From NCBI GenBank assembly GCA_018241995.1, contig JAFECT010000002.1:62001-126000 (forward strand): 64,000 nt of DNA, given 5' to 3'. The notes below the pieces were generated by a model. That model made no database searches. It was not told the origin of the DNA and saw only the letters and a list, made by a program, of their open reading frames with translations. Below are positions 1-8,718 of the stretch, in pieces. Origin of the DNA: Pseudomonadota bacterium. Its GTDB lineage: Bacteria; Pseudomonadota; Alphaproteobacteria; Caulobacterales; Caulobacteraceae. Position numbers and translations under genes: made by a program. Position 1 is the first letter of the stretch; the number at the start of each line of letters is the position of its first letter.

Positions 1-252
1 CACCGCTCCGGCGAAGACGAAGCGCCCTGCGGCGACCGAGCGCCCGGCCATGCGGTCGGCCGGGCGGAAATCCCGCGGAGATGCGGCGAAGCCCTCGGGC
101 CGCGGCTTGGCCAGGGTCAGGCCGTAACCCGGCGCCCCGAAGCTCTCGATCATCGCCTGGCGCACCACGAGCCGCCTGGCCGCCGAAAGCCACGGCATGC
201 GCGGCAGGCGGATTGGCTTCGATCCCAGCAGCGGCTTGATCTCGGCGGCCAT
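1..252 (-). CDS. heparinase II/III family protein, N-terminal fragment
   Basis: An open reading frame of 84 codons begins with ATG at 252 and runs off the left edge, so only the N-terminus is visible. The residues are basic and proline-rich (KPIRLPRMPW), followed by a stretch ending GRFVFAGAV, which resembles the start of alphaproteobacterial heparinase II/III-like proteins of unknown substrate. Such a gene lies beside rpe in Caulobacter-type genomes, which is the main reason for the name. It is ten bases downstream of rpe on the same strand and probably cotranscribed. The family assignment is inference from context and a short match; the catalytic part is outside the window. Confidence 0.5.
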   Translation of the reverse strand, partial: MAAEIKPLLGSKPIRLPRMPWLSAARRLVVRQAMIESFGAPGYGLTLAKPRPEGFAASPRDFRPADRMAGRSVAAGRFVFAGAV

Positions 253-262
253 GGGCGGCGGG

Positions 263-928
263 TCAGGCTCCCTTGAGGGCTTGGATATTGGCGGCGTAGG
301 CGGAGGGGCCGCCACGGAACACCGCAGTGCCCGCGACCAGGGCAGTGGCGCCGGCGGCGACGCAGGCCTTGGCGGTTTCGGCGTTCACGCCGCCGTCGAC
401 CTCCAGCACCACCTCTCGCCCGCTGTCGTCGATCAGCCGGCGCACGCGCTCGATCTTGCGCAGCTGGGAGGTGATGAAGCTCTGGCCGCCGAAGCCGGGA
501 TTGACCGACATGATCAACACCAGATCAACCTCTTCCAGCGCCCAATCCAGCGCCTCGACCGGGGTCGCCGGGTTCAGCACCACGCCGGGATGGGCGCCCA
601 GCTCGCGGATGCGGCGGAGCGTCCGGTGCAGGTGCGGGCCCGACTCCGGATGCACGCTCATCCAGTCGGCCCCGGCCTCGCGGAAGGCCTCGAGCATGGG
701 ATCGACCGGGGCGATCATCAGGTGCACGTCGAAGGGGATCTTGGCGTGAGGGCGCAGCGCCTTCACCACCTCGGGCCCGATGGTGATGTTGGGCACGAAA
801 TGGCCGTCCATCACGTCGACGTGGATCCAGTCGGCGCCTGCGGCCTCCACGGCGCGAATCTCCTCGCCCAGGCGGGCGAAGTCGCTGGCCAGGATCGAAG
901 GGCAGATCAGGGGTGCGCCGGCGGACAT
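263..928 (-). CDS. rpe: ribulose-phosphate 3-epimerase
   Basis: This cytosolic TIM-barrel enzyme interconverts ribulose 5-phosphate and xylulose 5-phosphate in the pentose phosphate pathway. The 221-residue product has the usual family length. Visible motifs are PSILASDF near residue 9, the metal and catalytic stretch HVDVMDGHFVPN near residue 36, DVHLMI near 67, and LEVDGGVN with the phosphate-binding glycines near 175. It starts at ATG 928. It lies 44 bases downstream of rsmB and just upstream of the heparinase-like gene, all on the minus strand, which suggests one transcript. Nothing is missing from the active site. Confidence 0.97.
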   Translation of the reverse strand: MSAGAPLICPSILASDFARLGEEIRAVEAAGADWIHVDVMDGHFVPNITIGPEVVKALRPHAKIPFDVHLMIAPVDPMLEAFREAGADWMSVHPESGPHLHRTLRRIRELGAHPGVVLNPATPVEALDWALEEVDLVLIMSVNPGFGGQSFITSQLRKIERVRRLIDDSGREVVLEVDGGVNAETAKACVAAGATALVAGTAVFRGGPSAYAANIQALKGA

Positions 929-972
929 GATCCGGACTTACGGGGCGTCGAGGCGCCGCGCAAGGGAAGCGC

Positions 973-2310
973 TCAGCTGCGCGCCAGGCGCGCCATGAAG
1001 AAGCCGTCCAGGCCGCCGTGCTCGGCCCATTGCGAGGGCAGCACCCGGAGCCATCCTTCGGGCGTCAGGGCGTCATCCGGCGCACCGACTTCGGCGGGGA
1101 CCGCGGGCTCGGTTCGGAACTCCGGATGGCGGCGCAGGAAGGCCAGCACCTGAGTCTCGCCCTCCTCGCGCTCCAGCGAGCAGACGCAATAGACCAGCCG
1201 GCCGCCGGGTCTCACGCGCTTGGCCGCGGCGTCGAGCAGACGGTGCTGCACGTCGGCCAGCTTGGCGATGTCGGGCGGGCGGGTGGCCCACAGCACTTCG
1301 GGATTGCGGCGGAAGGTGCCGGTCGAGCTGCAGGGCGCATCCAGCAGCACGGCGTCGAACCGGCGGCCATCGTCCCAGCGCTCGGCGTCGGCGACCAGGA
1401 CCTCGGCCTTAAGGTCCATACGCGCCAGGTTCTCGCGCAGGCGCTTCAGGCGTGGCTCGGAGCGGTCGATGGCCACGACCTCGGCGCCCGTGGTCGCCAG
1501 TTGCAGGGTCTTGCCGCCGGGCGCCGCGCAGAGGTCGGCTATGGTCTCGCCCGGCTTGGCCGCCAGCAGGCGCGCGGGGATGGCCGCGGCGGCGTCCTGC
1601 ACCCACCAGGCGCCCTCGGCAAAGCCTGGCCACTCCGCCAGGTCGCCGCGGCGGCGCGTGCGCAGGGAGCCGCCCGGCAGGACCACGGCCTCCAGCTCTT
1701 CCGCCCAGCGCTCTGCCTCGGCCGGGTCGCGCAGGCTCAGGTCGGTCGCGGGCTCGTCCGGGATGGTCGCTGCGAGAGCCAGGGCGCGGTCCTCGCCATA
1801 GGCGGCGCGCCAGCGCTGCAGCAGCCAGTCCGGCGCATTGGCTTCCGGCGGCACGTCGGGGGCGCCGTCGCGGGCCAGGCCGCGCAGCACGCCGTTGAGC
1901 AGGCCCTTGTAGGGGCGGGTGGCGTTGTCGCGCTCGGCCAGCTTGACCGTGGTCGCCACCGCGGCGAAATCGGGCACGTCCAGCGCGAACAACTGCGCCA
2001 CGCCCAGGCGCAACAACTCGCGCACCGGCTCGGGCGGCGGCTTCTGAAGGCGGGCGTCCAGCGCCGCCTCGATGCGGCCGTGATTGCGCAGCACCGCCAT
2101 GGCCAGGGCGCGGGCGAAGGCGCGGTCCTGGGCCGGCAGCTTGCGGAAACGCGGGTCGTTCAGCGCTTCGTCCAGTCCGCCGCGCCGGGCGAAGGCGGCG
2201 CGCAGCAGATCGTTTGCGGCCAGGCGCGCGCTGAGGCCCGAGCCAGCCTGGGCATTCCCGGCCTGGGTCTCGTCTGCGCCAACGGGTTCGGATTTGGGGG
2301 ATCGGCTCAC
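973..2310 (-). CDS. rsmB: 16S rRNA m5C967 methyltransferase RsmB (Fmu/Sun)
   Basis: This enzyme methylates cytosine 967 of 16S rRNA using S-adenosylmethionine. The N-terminal half is a NusB-like RNA-binding domain (ANDLLRAAFARRGGLDEAL onward). The C-terminal half is the NSUN methyltransferase with the SAM loop LCAAPGGKTLQLA, DAPCSSTGTFRRNP and the nucleophile motif YCVCSLEREEGE. The frame stays open to 2688, but that extension runs antisense to the hemerythrin gene, so I chose GTG at 2310, which starts SRSPKSEP and gives 445 residues, a normal length. It is divergent from the hemerythrin-like gene with about 118 bases between the starts. Confidence 0.95.
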   Translation of the reverse strand: MSRSPKSEPVGADETQAGNAQAGSGLSARLAANDLLRAAFARRGGLDEALNDPRFRKLPAQDRAFARALAMAVLRNHGRIEAALDARLQKPPPEPVRELLRLGVAQLFALDVPDFAAVATTVKLAERDNATRPYKGLLNGVLRGLARDGAPDVPPEANAPDWLLQRWRAAYGEDRALALAATIPDEPATDLSLRDPAEAERWAEELEAVVLPGGSLRTRRRGDLAEWPGFAEGAWWVQDAAAAIPARLLAAKPGETIADLCAAPGGKTLQLATTGAEVVAIDRSEPRLKRLRENLARMDLKAEVLVADAERWDDGRRFDAVLLDAPCSSTGTFRRNPEVLWATRPPDIAKLADVQHRLLDAAAKRVRPGGRLVYCVCSLEREEGETQVLAFLRRHPEFRTEPAVPAEVGAPDDALTPEGWLRVLPSQWAEHGGLDGFFMARLARS

Positions 2311-2428
2311 GGCGCGCTCTGTGCCCCCTTCCGGCGCCCGCGACAAGCTTTGGCCTCCGCGCACGCGAAACCTTGGCGGCGGGAACCGGCGGCCCCCATA
2401 TGGATTGGGCGTGACCGGAGGGTCTTTC

Positions 2429-2983
2429 ATGGGCAAGGGACGCAAGAGCGGCGGAGCAGGCCTGACGGCGGCTGCGGCTGTCATAGGCATAGCGGCGGGC
2501 CTGGCGGCGGCGGCCGGACGGCGCGTGGCGCTGCAGGCGGCCGAGGCCATGACCGGCGAGTGGGCCGATGCGCTGAAGGCCGAGCACCTGATGATCCTGG
2601 AACTGTTCGACCTGATCGACGCCACTAAACCCGACGAGACCAGGAAGCGCTCCCGCCTGCTGCGACGCCTGCGCGCGGCTTTAGACAAGCATGCCTATCA
2701 GGAGGAGAGCGTGATCTATCCGGCGGCGGCCTTGGCCGGCGTGGATGTGAAACCGCTCTACGCCGAACACGCCGAGGCCAAGGTGCTGCTCTACGCCCTG
2801 GCCGAGCGCGACCCCGGCGAGCCCGGCTGGTGCGATGAGGTCAAGCGCCTGCGCGGCATGGCCGACGCCCACATGCGCGTCGAGGAGGACGAGGTGTTCC
2901 CCGCCCTGAACGCGGCCCTTGCGGCGGACAAGCAGGTGTCCCTGACCGCCCTGATGCACCGCAAGGGCGTGACCTTCGCCTGA
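2429..2983 (+). CDS. hemerythrin (HHE) domain protein
   Basis: The 184-residue protein has an alanine/glycine-rich hydrophobic segment near residues 10-32, probably a membrane anchor or signal, then a four-helix hemerythrin-like domain. Candidate iron ligands are in EHLMILELFDLID, DKHAYQEESVIYP, YAEHAEAKVLL and AHMRVEEDEVFPAL, which follow the H...HxxxE...H...HxxxE pattern of HHE proteins. Such domains bind a di-iron centre and act in oxygen or nitric oxide handling; the actual ligand cannot be read from sequence. The frame is open far upstream, but that part is antisense to rsmB; ATG 2429 puts the hydrophobic segment at the N-terminus. Confidence 0.85.
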   Translation: MGKGRKSGGAGLTAAAAVIGIAAGLAAAAGRRVALQAAEAMTGEWADALKAEHLMILELFDLIDATKPDETRKRSRLLRRLRAALDKHAYQEESVIYPAAALAGVDVKPLYAEHAEAKVLLYALAERDPGEPGWCDEVKRLRGMADAHMRVEEDEVFPALNAALAADKQVSLTALMHRKGVTFA

Positions 2984-3003
2984 CGTCGGAGTACCCGCGA
3001 TCC

Positions 3004-3213
3004 ATGACCGCTTCCAACGATCCGCTTCCTGAAGGCGCCGCGCCCGGCAAGGTCCTCACCCCCGCCGCCCGCCGCGCGCTGGAGGAAGCGGCGCAACGCC
3101 GCGCCGCCCAGCCGAAGCCCGAGCCGATGCCGGAGGAAGTCGACGGGCCGAAGGGTCCGGAGCCCACCCGCTACGGCGACTGGGAGCGGGGCGGCCGGGC
3201 CGTCGACTTCTAG
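3004..3213 (+). CDS. DUF1674 protein (SDHAF4-like succinate dehydrogenase assembly factor)
   Basis: The 69-residue product ends in the family signature GPEPTRYGDWERGGRAVDF, diagnostic of DUF1674 and its mitochondrial relative SDHAF4, which helps assemble the flavoprotein subunit of succinate dehydrogenase. The N-terminal half is alanine/proline-rich and probably disordered. It starts at ATG 3004, 20 bases after the hemerythrin-like gene, and may share its transcript. Family membership is clear; the assembly role in bacteria is inferred from the eukaryotic homologue. Confidence 0.9.
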   Translation: MTASNDPLPEGAAPGKVLTPAARRALEEAAQRRAAQPKPEPMPEEVDGPKGPEPTRYGDWERGGRAVDF

Positions 3214-3351
3214 AGGCGAATACTAGGGTTAAGCCGCCCGCCCCTCGGTGAATCATTCGCCCGCAGAGGGCAGTGGCTTGCCCCGACGGCGCGCATGCGG
3301 CGCCCTAATCCCGGCTGGCCGGAGCGGCCGCTCAGTTTGGATACAGGCGTC

Positions 3352-4104
3352 ATGGTCAAGACCATCGTCGCGAGCCTCCTCGCTCTCGTGGGGAGCGCCG
3401 CCGTTTCGGGGGTTTCGGCGGCAGCCGCTCCGGCCACGCTCACCTGGGCCAGTCGTGAGGCCGCCGAGGCCCACGCCCGCGTCGAAACCGAAAGCCGCAG
3501 CGAGATCCAGACCACGGTGCGCGTGCGCCAGGGCGAGACCCGCGCCGTGCAGGAGCAGCGCTACGAAGCCGAGGTCGGCTTCGGGGGCCAGGAGCGCGTG
3601 GAGGTCCGCGAGGACGGCTCTCAACACCGCGGGCAGGGGCGCTCGGACGACTATCGGGCCGGGGATTACGAACAGCGCGGCTACGCTGCAGGCGGTTACC
3701 AGGCCCGAGGCTATGAAGCCGAACGCTCGGAGTCCCGCGAAGAATCCTACGAAGAGCAGTCCTCCTACGAACGCGAGGGCCGTCGCGAAGAGAGCCGCGA
3801 ATACGACCGCGACCATCGCCAGGGTTACGACGATCGCCGCCACGGCGGACGCAGCCGTCATCACCGCGAAGACGAGGAGCTGCATCTCGACGTCAGCTTC
3901 TTCACCGGCGGCCTCTACGGCGGCGTGGGCGTGGAGCCGGAAGGCGGGGGCGGGGGCGGCGGCTTTGTCGACGCCGGCGCCGGAGCGCACGCCTCAGCCT
4001 TCGCCAGCGCCCATGCCAGCGCGCGCGTCAGCGTCTCGGTCCGGGGTCACGGCCGTGGCGGGGGCGGGCATCCCAAGCCGCACGGCTGCGGCTGCCACCG
4101 CTAG
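3352..4104 (+). CDS. secreted Glu/Arg/Tyr-rich low-complexity protein of unknown function
   Basis: I do not recognise this protein. From ATG 3352 it has 250 residues: a likely signal peptide (hydrophobic residues 4-28 ending in AAAAPA), a charged region of about 130 residues rich in Glu, Arg, Ser and Tyr with YE/YQ/RGY repeats, a histidine/arginine patch, then a glycine-rich stretch, SAHAS-like repeats and a tail with GCGCHR. Third codon positions are G/C-rich in this frame, supporting it over a long antisense frame. An upstream ATG at 3295 would bury the signal peptide. A periplasmic or surface location is likely; function is unknown. Confidence 0.7.
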   Translation: MVKTIVASLLALVGSAAVSGVSAAAAPATLTWASREAAEAHARVETESRSEIQTTVRVRQGETRAVQEQRYEAEVGFGGQERVEVREDGSQHRGQGRSDDYRAGDYEQRGYAAGGYQARGYEAERSESREESYEEQSSYEREGRREESREYDRDHRQGYDDRRHGGRSRHHREDEELHLDVSFFTGGLYGGVGVEPEGGGGGGGFVDAGAGAHASAFASAHASARVSVSVRGHGRGGGGHPKPHGCGCHR

Positions 4105-4113
4105 GGCCAGAGC

Positions 4114-4824
4114 TCAGGCGGGGACCGAACCCATCTCCTCGACGATGCGCAGCGCCGCGGCTCTCGGGTCGTCGGCGGCGGTGATCGGGCGGCCCACCAC
4201 CAGATGGCTGGCGCCCGCGGCGAGCGCCGCGGCGGGGGTGGCGATGCGGGCCTGATCGTCGACCGATGAGCCTGAGGGGCGCACGCCCGGCGTGACCACC
4301 AGGAAATCCGGCCGACCCGCGTCCCTGGCGATCGCGCGTGCGCGCTCGGCCTCCAGCGGACTCGACACCACCCCGTGCACCCCCGCGTGCAGCGCCTGGC
4401 GTACCCTTCGCTCGACCAGGGCAGACGCGGAGGCGCCATAGCCGATCTCCGCCAGATCCTCGTCCGCCAGGCTGGTCAGGACGGTCACGGCGATGACCTT
4501 GGTCAATGATCCCGACACCCCGCGCGCCGCGGCGCGCATCACCTGCGGCTCGGCGTGGACCGTCAGCAGATCGCACCCGCCGTCGGCCACAGCGCCCGCC
4601 GCGCCTTCGACCTGGGCGCCGATGTCGTGCAGCTTCCAATCCTGGAACACCTGCTTGCCGGCTGCGCGCAGGGCATGGGCCAGGGCCACGCCGTCGCCGC
4701 GCGCCAGGAGGGTGAGGCCCACCTTGTAGAAGCTGACCGCCTCGTCCAGCCGCTCGACGAGGCGCCGCGCGTCATCGGAATCGGCGAAGTCGAGGGCTAC
4801 GATCAGGCGCGGGTCGGCGGTCAT
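4114..4824 (-). CDS. pyrF: orotidine 5'-phosphate decarboxylase
   Basis: This enzyme makes UMP, the last step of de novo pyrimidine synthesis. The 236-residue protein has LIVALDFAD at the N-terminus, the lysine of YKVGL near residue 34, the catalytic D-x-K-x-x-D set in QDWKLHDIG near residue 60, and the phosphate-binding end TPGVRPSG...VVGRPI. The usual DLK is DWK here, but the acid and lysine residues are kept. It converges on the low-complexity secreted protein with nine bases between stops. Its start faces the palindromic repeat at 4867-4918 and the divergent MarC gene. Confidence 0.97.
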   Translation of the reverse strand: MTADPRLIVALDFADSDDARRLVERLDEAVSFYKVGLTLLARGDGVALAHALRAAGKQVFQDWKLHDIGAQVEGAAGAVADGGCDLLTVHAEPQVMRAAARGVSGSLTKVIAVTVLTSLADEDLAEIGYGASASALVERRVRQALHAGVHGVVSSPLEAERARAIARDAGRPDFLVVTPGVRPSGSSVDDQARIATPAAALAAGASHLVVGRPITAADDPRAAALRIVEEMGSVPA

Positions 4825-4866
4825 GCTCAGGCTCCAGGTTGCGGCAAGGGGCGACGCGGTCCAGGC

Positions 4867-4918
4867 TGGAGCGTGTTAGGGAAAGTGGTGCGCACTGTTC
4901 CCACCCGAACATGCTCCA
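4867..4918. repeat. REP-like intergenic palindrome, copy A
   Basis: The outer arms TGGAGCGTGTT and AACATGCTCCA are complementary apart from one G-T step, and an inner pair GGGAAAGTG / CACTGTTCCC can form a second stem. A close relative lies at 18441-18489, so this is a dispersed element. It sits between the divergent starts of pyrF and the MarC gene. The overall form recalls the GAGCATG...CATGCTC repeats common in alphaproteobacterial genomes. Confidence 0.75.
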
Positions 4919-4970
4919 CGCTTAAGAAACCGCGCGGCAATCCGTTAGAATCGAAGGCTGAGCCGGTCGA

Positions 4971-5693
4971 ATGAACCTGCTGGAACTGGGCGTCAACTTC
5001 TTCGTCTCACTGTTCGCCCTGATCGACCCGATCGGCAACGTTCCGATCTTCGCAGCGGCGACCTCAGGCGACACCCCGCCCCAGCGGCGGCTGGTGGCGT
5101 TCTACATCGCCCTCTTCGCCTCGCTGTTCCTGGCCTTCTTCTATTTCACTGGCCTGGGCCTTCTGCAGTTCTTCGGCATTTCGCTGTCGGCCTTCCGCAT
5201 CGCCGGGGGCGTGCTGCTGTTCCTGCTGGGCCTGGACATGAGTCGCACCGACTTCATGGAGGGCTTCGCCGCCCCTGAAACGGTCGCCGCCGCCGCCAAG
5301 GGAACCGCCAAACAGGCCGTGCGCGCCCACGCGCGCCGTCGCTTCGAGCGGATCGTGGTGCCCTTCGCCATGCCGCTGCTGATCGGACCGGGCGCGATCT
5401 CCACCGCCATCATCCAGGCCAGCGAGGCGGCCAAGCACGGGGCGGCAGGCTACGCGGTGGGCACGGTGGCGATCTTTGCGGTCGGGCTTGTCACCCTTCT
5501 GGCCTTCATGCTGGCCGATCCGATCAGCCGGGTGCTCGGCAAGGTCGGCATGGCCATCGTGGTCAGGGTGCTGGGCCTGATCCTGTGCGCCATGGCGGTG
5601 CAGTTCGTCCTGGTCGGCGTCTCGGACGCCACCCACGGCGTGATCACCCACTCGGTGGCGCAGCCCTATCAGAAGCCGGCGACGAAGCCCTAG
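4971..5693 (+). CDS. MarC family integral membrane protein
   Basis: The 240-residue product has about six hydrophobic helices and opens with the MarC pattern FFVSLFALIDPIGNVPIF. A cytoplasmic loop rich in alanine and arginine (near residues 98-130) separates two three-helix halves, the second beginning with AMPLLIGPGAIST. MarC proteins are inner-membrane proteins of unsettled function; the old link to multiple antibiotic resistance was not upheld. Its stop codon overlaps that of the convergent SDR gene (CTAG at 5690-5693). Confidence 0.92.
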   Translation: MNLLELGVNFFVSLFALIDPIGNVPIFAAATSGDTPPQRRLVAFYIALFASLFLAFFYFTGLGLLQFFGISLSAFRIAGGVLLFLLGLDMSRTDFMEGFAAPETVAAAAKGTAKQAVRAHARRRFERIVVPFAMPLLIGPGAISTAIIQASEAAKHGAAGYAVGTVAIFAVGLVTLLAFMLADPISRVLGKVGMAIVVRVLGLILCAMAVQFVLVGVSDATHGVITHSVAQPYQKPATKP

Positions 5694-6493
5694 AGCCGCC
5701 CCAGCCGGCCTGCGTGCCGCGCCGCCAGCTGCAGGGTCCAGTCGTCAGGCACGATCTTGAGCAGGGCGCTTATCGCCTTGTTCGGCGCGCCGGGCACGGA
5801 CATGGGCCGGTTGGCCTCCGAGGCCTCGTAGCCAATCTCCGCCACCTCGTCCGCCCCCATCCACACCCACTCGGGAAAGGCCTGGCTTACCTTGGGCCTG
5901 GAGCCGTTGACGTCATGGAATTCCGAATAGGTGTAGCCGGGGCAGAGCGCCGAGACATGGACGCCGTAGTCGCGCGTCTCCAGGTGCAGGCCCTGCGAGA
6001 ACTTGATCAGATAGCTCTTGGTCGGGCCGTAAAGGGTGTCGCCGGCCGTCGAGGGCAAGAGCCCCGCCACCGAACAGACGTTCACGATGCGCCCGAAGCG
6101 CCGGTCCAGCATCGAGGGCAGGACGCGGTGCGCCAGCTCGGTCGGGGCGGTCAGCATCACCTGCAGGAACTTGCGGTGATCCTCCCAGGCGTTGGCTACG
6201 AAGCCCGAAGGCAGGCTGTAGCCGGCGTTGTTGACCAGGGCGTCAACCACCCGGCCCTCGCGCTCGATCTCGGTCAGCAGGGTCTCTGGCGTAGCCGGAT
6301 CGGCGAGATCAGCCGGCAGGGTCAGGATGTCGACGCCGTAGCGCAGGCGGATCTCGTCGGCCATGGCCGCCAGGCGGTCGGCGCGGCGCGCGGTGAGCGC
6401 CACGTCCCAGCCGTGCGAGGCGTAGACCCGTGCGAAGGCCGCGCCTATGCCGGCCGAGGCTCCGGTGATCAGGCAAAGGCGGCGGTCGGCCAA
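5690..6493 (-). CDS. short-chain dehydrogenase/reductase (SDR)
   Basis: This is a classical SDR oxidoreductase: the nucleotide-binding motif TGASAGIG is near residue 10, NNAG near 90, and the catalytic serine and YGPTK (YxxxK) lie near 140-157. Substrate is unknown. The frame is open to 6589, but I place the start at TTG 6493 because an AGGAG lies nine bases before it and this puts the Rossmann strand at the N-terminus, giving 267 residues. It converges on the MarC gene with overlapping stops and is divergent from kup. Confidence 0.88.
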   Translation of the reverse strand: MADRRLCLITGASAGIGAAFARVYASHGWDVALTARRADRLAAMADEIRLRYGVDILTLPADLADPATPETLLTEIEREGRVVDALVNNAGYSLPSGFVANAWEDHRKFLQVMLTAPTELAHRVLPSMLDRRFGRIVNVCSVAGLLPSTAGDTLYGPTKSYLIKFSQGLHLETRDYGVHVSALCPGYTYSEFHDVNGSRPKVSQAFPEWVWMGADEVAEIGYEASEANRPMSVPGAPNKAISALLKIVPDDWTLQLAARHAGRLGRL

Positions 6494-6727
6494 GCGCGTC
6501 GGCTCCTGGTTCGGGAAAGGCGGAGACGACCACGCCCGGCGCCCCGGTTCAAGCTTTGCCTTTCGGGGGCTGAGTTTGCGCGTGGTCACGGAGTCGCCAC
6601 GAAGACGCTCTTCGCGCGTTCATGGGTGCGGCGCCACATCGACGCGATTGAACGGCGCTGTGAAAGAGCGTATGGCCGCGCCCGATCAACCAGGGCCGTG
6701 CGCTTTTCGCCGGCCCGGAGGCAATGA

Positions 6728-8716
6728 ATGGCTGGGGATATCCCCGGTGCGGAGGCGGACTCTCAACGCCCCGCGCCAAACGCGGCTCCGGCGACGGACG
6801 CCGCCAACGCTTCGAACATCGCTGAGCTGGGCGCCGAAAACGGCCACCATGGTCACGCCAAGGGTCACGGCCTGTGGGCCATGGCGCTGGGCTCGGTCGG
6901 CGTGGTGTTCGGCGACATCGGCACGAGCCCGATCTACGCCATGCGCGAGGCCCTGCGTCATTCGCGCGGCGGCGGCGGCGAGGACGCGGTCCTGGGCGTC
7001 ATCTCGCTGGTGTTCTGGGCCCTGATCCTGATCGTCACCGTCAAGTACGTGATCTTCCTGATGCGGGCGGATAACAAGGGCGAGGGCGGGACCCTGGCCC
7101 TGATGGCCCTGGCCCAGCACGCGATCGGCAAGCGCTCGACCACCGTTTTCCTGCTGGGCGTCTGCGGCGCGGCGCTGTTCTACGGCGACGGCATCATCAC
7201 CCCCGCGGTCTCGGTGCTGTCGGCGGTCGAAGGCATCAAGGACGCGCCGGGCGTGCATCACATGGCCCCGTTCGTCTTGCCCATAGCGGGCACGATCCTG
7301 GTCGCCCTGTTCATGGTGCAATCACGCGGCACCGCCAGCGTGGCGAGGTTCTTCGGGCCGATCACCGCCCTGTGGTTCCTGACCATCGCGGGCCTCGGCG
7401 TATTCCACATCGCCGACGACTTCTCGATCTTCCGGGCCCTGTCGCCGCACTACGGCGTGATGTTCCTGATCTCCAACGGCTTTCTGGGTTTCGTTATCCT
7501 GGGCAGCGTGTTCCTGGCGGTCACGGGCGCCGAGGCGCTTTATGCCGACATGGGTCACTTCGGGAAAAAGCCGATCCGCATGGCCTGGATCGGCCTAGTG
7601 TTCCCCTGCCTGACCCTGAACTACCTCGGCCAGGGCGCCTTCGTCCTGGCGCACCCCAATGCCTGGCACGATCCGTTCTGGCGCATGGTGCCGTCGGAAG
7701 CCTATTGGCCGGTGCTATTGCTGGGCGCCTGCGCCACCGTCATCGCCAGCCAGGCGGTGATCACCGGCGCCTTCTCCATCACCCAGCAGGCGGTGCAGCT
7801 GGGCCTCTTGCCGCGCATCGACATCAAGCGCACCAGCGAGACCCAGGCGGGCCAGATCTTCGTGCCCCAGGTCAACAACCTCCTGATGATCGGGGTGCTG
7901 ATCCTGCTGGTGATGTTCCGCACCTCGTCGAACCTGACCTCGGCCTACGGCATCGCCGTCACCGGCGCGATGTTCGTCGACACGCTCCTGGCCTGGGTGA
8001 TCCTGCGCCACCTGTGGAAGTGGCCGGTGTGGAGGAGCCTGCTGTTGCTCGTGCCCCTGGGTTCGCTCGACCTGGTGTTCATCAGCTCCAACATGCTGAA
8101 GATTCCCGACGGCGCCTGGATGCCGCTGGCGCTGGGCGGCATGCTGGTGCTGATCATGTGGACCTGGACCCGTGGGGCGCAGATCCTGTTCGAGAAGACC
8201 CGTCGCGACTCCATCCCTCTGGCCGACCTGATCGAGATGCTGAAGGCGCGTCCGCCGCACCGCGCGCCGGGCACGGCCATCTTCCTGACCTCGGACGGCG
8301 ATGTCGCGCCGGTCGCCCTGATGCACAACCTGAAGCACAACAAGGTTCTGCACGAGAAGAACGTGGTGCTGACGGTCAAGACGGTGGACCGGCCGCGCGT
8401 GCCGGAAAGCCATCGGGTGACGATGGAGACCATCAACGCCGACTTCAAGAAGGTCACCATCGCCTACGGCTTCATGGAGACCCCGAACGTGCCCAAGGCT
8501 CTGGGTGTCTGCCGCAAGCAGGGGCTGAAGTTCGACATCATGTCGACCTCGTTCTTCCTGGGGCGGCGCTCGGTGGTGCCCTCGGCGCAAAGCGGCATGC
8601 CGCTCTGGCAGGACAAGCTGTTCATCTTCCTGCTGAAGAACGCAGCCAACCCGACCGACTTCTTCCACATCCCGCCGGGACGCGTGGTGGAGTTGGGCGC
8701 ACAGGTGACCGTGTAG
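6728..8716 (+). CDS. kup: KUP/HAK-type potassium uptake transporter
   Basis: The 662-residue protein has a hydrophilic N-terminus of about 45 residues with a histidine-rich patch (GHHGHAKGHG), then about twelve membrane helices starting at ALGSVGVVFGDIGTSPIYA, the KUP signature, and a cytoplasmic C-terminal domain ending ...RVVELGAQVTV. KUP proteins take up potassium in symport with protons across the inner membrane. It is monocistronic in appearance, divergent from the SDR gene and convergent with the DUF3833-like gene two bases beyond its stop. Confidence 0.96.
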   Translation: MAGDIPGAEADSQRPAPNAAPATDAANASNIAELGAENGHHGHAKGHGLWAMALGSVGVVFGDIGTSPIYAMREALRHSRGGGGEDAVLGVISLVFWALILIVTVKYVIFLMRADNKGEGGTLALMALAQHAIGKRSTTVFLLGVCGAALFYGDGIITPAVSVLSAVEGIKDAPGVHHMAPFVLPIAGTILVALFMVQSRGTASVARFFGPITALWFLTIAGLGVFHIADDFSIFRALSPHYGVMFLISNGFLGFVILGSVFLAVTGAEALYADMGHFGKKPIRMAWIGLVFPCLTLNYLGQGAFVLAHPNAWHDPFWRMVPSEAYWPVLLLGACATVIASQAVITGAFSITQQAVQLGLLPRIDIKRTSETQAGQIFVPQVNNLLMIGVLILLVMFRTSSNLTSAYGIAVTGAMFVDTLLAWVILRHLWKWPVWRSLLLLVPLGSLDLVFISSNMLKIPDGAWMPLALGGMLVLIMWTWTRGAQILFEKTRRDSIPLADLIEMLKARPPHRAPGTAIFLTSDGDVAPVALMHNLKHNKVLHEKNVVLTVKTVDRPRVPESHRVTMETINADFKKVTIAYGFMETPNVPKALGVCRKQGLKFDIMSTSFFLGRRSVVPSAQSGMPLWQDKLFIFLLKNAANPTDFFHIPPGRVVELGAQVTV

Positions 8717-8718
8717 CC

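Noticed and set aside
2311-2688. N-terminal extension of rsmB
   Set aside because: The extra residues are antisense to the hemerythrin-domain gene and are not found in RsmB proteins.
3253-3990. Long minus-strand frame (245 codons) with hydrophobic runs opposite the low-complexity secreted protein
   Set aside because: The plus frame has G/C-rich third positions, a signal peptide and a normal start. The hydrophobic antisense reading is what charged repeats give on the other strand.
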